A DNA stretch of 6,602 bases from Candidatus Moraniibacteriota bacterium (GTDB lineage Bacteria; Patescibacteriota; Minisyncoccia; Moranbacterales; UBA2206). Positions 5,136 to 6,602 of this stretch are shown one piece after another. Position numbers and translations under genes: made by a program. The notes below the pieces were generated by a model. That model was not told the DNA's origin and searched no databases. It worked only from the letters and a program-made list of their open reading frames with translations. The stretch covers positions 1 through 6,602 of the forward strand of contig DMXN01000030.1 in NCBI GenBank assembly GCA_003482885.1, read 5' to 3'. Within the stretch, counting starts at the first letter, position 1; every line of letters starts with the position of its first letter.

Positions 5136-6527
5136 ATGACAGTTAAAAAAAACAAACAGGGCAGTTTAATGATCGGCGCTTTGATTATGATGATGGTTGT
5201 TTCCGCCACCGCTATCGCGATTATCAGCCGGTCGTTTCAAGGAACGACTTTAACGACTGACACCAAAAAAGGCTATAGCGCCTATCAAACTTCGGATACT
5301 TCCGTGGAAAATTTTTTGAATAAGTTAAGAAAAGCAGATAATACTACTAATAGCAAAATTCCGGAAAATACACCAGTGTCGGATTTGGGATGCGACGACG
5401 CCTATTCTTGTTTTGATTATAATAATCAACCTCTTAATTTGAGCGCGCCGGTGGCGGACATTTGGAATATTATAGGAAGTGGCGTGAAACAAGGTTTGGA
5501 ACGGAATATTCAGTTGGATGTGAGTGAGAGAGTTGAAAGCAAATTGACCAGTGGCAGTCTCAAAGTTGCTAGTTGCAATGGGACAACCGTGTGCATAGGA
5601 AGTAATTTGAGTTTTAATAAGTGTGATATTGAAGTTTCATTTACGCGTCCGAGTAATGACGATTCAAATATAATCGAAAATTATGAGGTGAGAAGATCAA
5701 CAAGCAAGAAACTCACAGACACAACTTATGGCTGGCGTTCTTTTAATTTTTTTCCTAATGCTACAAAAAAATTTTTACTAAAAAACGGCGATGATGATTT
5801 GTCAGATCAATACGGAAAGAAGTATTATTTTGTTGTCAAAGCAAAAAACAAAAAACCATTAAGTTTGGATTCTTTGTATTTTGCAGAAGGAGGCAGCGAG
5901 AATGTTAATGATCTGGTCAGTTTGGGTAGTGAAAAATGTGATAACAGTATTCTTCCCGGTAAGATTCTTTCGGGCGGTTGCAAGGAGTTGCCATATCCGC
6001 ATGGAGCCGTACCGGTTACAAATGCCAGTAGCGCATATAACTGTTGCAATGAAACAGAATGCTTAATTTGTAATTCCAGTCATCATATAAGCGATGATAA
6101 AAAAAGTTGTGAAGAGAATACTCAAATCGCTGACTGTTCCACTAATAAACCGGCAAATACAGTTTGGAATACGGTTTTCAAGATTACTCAAACATGGAAT
6201 GGAACAAGTTGGACTCCTTCCACAAATTCAATTTACAACATAACGCCTAGCGAAACCCGTTGCCGCTATAAATGCGCGGAGAACTACACTTGGTATGGAA
6301 ACAGTTGCGAGGCCAGTACCAGAGTTTATAATTGCAATCCCAAACCGGCAAACACAGAATGGAATACGGTTTCCGAATACACTCAAACATGGAGTGATAT
6401 GGCATGGATTCCGTCAGATGATCCGGACACGGATCATACATTTTTTCCTTGCGCAACCGAATGCTGCTATAAATGCGCGGATGGGTATCATTGGAGCTTC
6501 TGGTCATCCATATGTGTGTCCAACTAA
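5136..6527 (+). CDS. Large PilX/GspK-position prepilin-like protein with FN3-like and Cys-rich repeat domains, candidate pilus-tip adhesin
   Basis: A 463-residue protein. The leader MTVKKNKQG is followed by S10-L-M-I-G and a hydrophobic helix to about residue 32; Gly replaces the usual Glu +5, as in GspK and PilX-type tip subunits. Residues about 163-250 (DIEVSFTRP, ENYEVRRS, YYFVVKAKN) look like a fibronectin type III beta sandwich. From C282 to the end there are 16 cysteines. Within this lie two imperfect repeats starting C334 and C400, sharing KPANT-WNTV, TQTW, W-PS, YKCA and a final Cys. The repeats suggest a disulfide-stabilised surface domain outside the membrane. I recall similar KPANTEWNTV/TQTWNG repeats in surface proteins of CPR bacteria (unverified). 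It ends 28 bases before a terminator. Role as tip adhesin is inferred from order and size; it could instead be a membrane-anchored surface protein. Confidence 0.78.
   Translation: MTVKKNKQGSLMIGALIMMMVVSATAIAIISRSFQGTTLTTDTKKGYSAYQTSDTSVENFLNKLRKADNTTNSKIPENTPVSDLGCDDAYSCFDYNNQPLNLSAPVADIWNIIGSGVKQGLERNIQLDVSERVESKLTSGSLKVASCNGTTVCIGSNLSFNKCDIEVSFTRPSNDDSNIIENYEVRRSTSKKLTDTTYGWRSFNFFPNATKKFLLKNGDDDLSDQYGKKYYFVVKAKNKKPLSLDSLYFAEGGSENVNDLVSLGSEKCDNSILPGKILSGGCKELPYPHGAVPVTNASSAYNCCNETECLICNSSHHISDDKKSCEENTQIADCSTNKPANTVWNTVFKITQTWNGTSWTPSTNSIYNITPSETRCRYKCAENYTWYGNSCEASTRVYNCNPKPANTEWNTVSEYTQTWSDMAWIPSDDPDTDHTFFPCATECCYKCADGYHWSFWSSICVSN
6135..6524 (+). repeat. Two tandem Cys-rich repeats (64-66 codons) in the last pilin-like gene
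   Basis: Unit 1 starts at codon 334 (base 6135) and unit 2 at codon 400 (base 6333). The matching DNA words AAACCGGCAAA occur at 6147 and 6342, 195 bases apart. Conserved positions include the opening Cys, KPANT, WNTV, TQTW, W-PS, C-YKCA, Tyr-x-Trp and the closing Cys. Unit 2 has two extra cysteines (PCATECC). Nucleotide identity is patchy, so the duplication is not recent. Confidence 0.8.
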
Positions 6528-6555
6528 AAAGATATTTTTTGGCAGTAATTTTTGC

Positions 6556-6590
6556 GAAAACCTCGATATTATGTCGGGGTTTTCTTTTTG
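6556..6590 (+). terminator. Intrinsic terminator of the pilus operon
   Basis: GAAAACCTCGA (6556-6566), loop TATTATG, then TCGGGGTTTTC (6574-6584) gives an 11-bp stem with one G-U pair, followed by TTTTTG. It begins 28 bases after the stop of the last prepilin gene. This is the only classical terminator seen in the window. Confidence 0.88.
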
Positions 6591-6593
6591 TTA

Positions 6594-6602
6594 TGCTATA
6601 AT
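6594..6602 (+). promoter_or_regulatory. Extended -10 promoter element for the gene beyond the window
   Basis: TGCTATAAT matches TG-N-TATAAT perfectly and ends at the last base of the window, directly after the terminator. No good -35 is seen at 17 bases (TCGGGG, part of the terminator stem), which is common for extended -10 promoters. The start site and gene lie outside. Confidence 0.6.

Overview
The window looks like part of a Patescibacteria (Candidate Phyla Radiation, Parcubacteria-like) chromosome. The sequence-level reasons are an AT-rich genome with long A/T tracts, short intergenic spacers, no Shine-Dalgarno sequence before any start codon, A/T-rich palindromic and direct repeats in the spacers, and a compact type IV pilus gene block whose N-terminal motifs match those common in that group. 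TGA is used as a stop (4571-4573), so the TGA=Gly code of Gracilibacteria/Absconditabacteria does not fit. The phylum assignment is an inference, not a demonstrated result.

Left part (1-1307): the 3' end of a 2-oxoacid (pyruvate-type) ferredoxin oxidoreductase alpha subunit gene, then the complete beta subunit gene (TPP and [4Fe-4S] binding). The beta gene contains a perfect 28-bp palindrome in its reading frame (451-478). A tRNA-Thr(CGU) gene lies on the opposite strand, its 3' end touching the porB stop codon. It has a good -35/-10 pair so close that the transcript may start at, or one or two bases before, the mature tRNA.

Middle part (1308-2712): a rubredoxin-first (reverse) rubrerythrin-like protein, a spacer made almost entirely of inverted repeats, and a ZIP-family metal transporter. 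With the upstream ferredoxin enzyme these suggest an anaerobic or microaerobic lifestyle with peroxide defence and metal uptake.

Right part (2713-6602): a probable five-gene pilus operon. It has a prepilin peptidase (PilD type), then four class III prepilins in the order expected of a minor-pilin tip complex: FimT/GspH-like, PilV/GspI-like, PilW/GspJ-like and PilX/GspK-like. The last is 463 residues long, lacks Glu5 after the cleavage site, and carries a probable fibronectin-III-like domain plus a 16-cysteine C-terminal region containing two copies of a 64-66-residue repeat. It is a candidate tip adhesin. A clear intrinsic terminator ends the block and an extended -10 promoter for the next gene lies at the window edge.

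The most unusual features are the palindrome inside porB, the large cysteine-rich pilus-tip candidate, the repeat-built spacers, and the nearly leaderless tRNA promoter. No spacer exceeds 300 bases.
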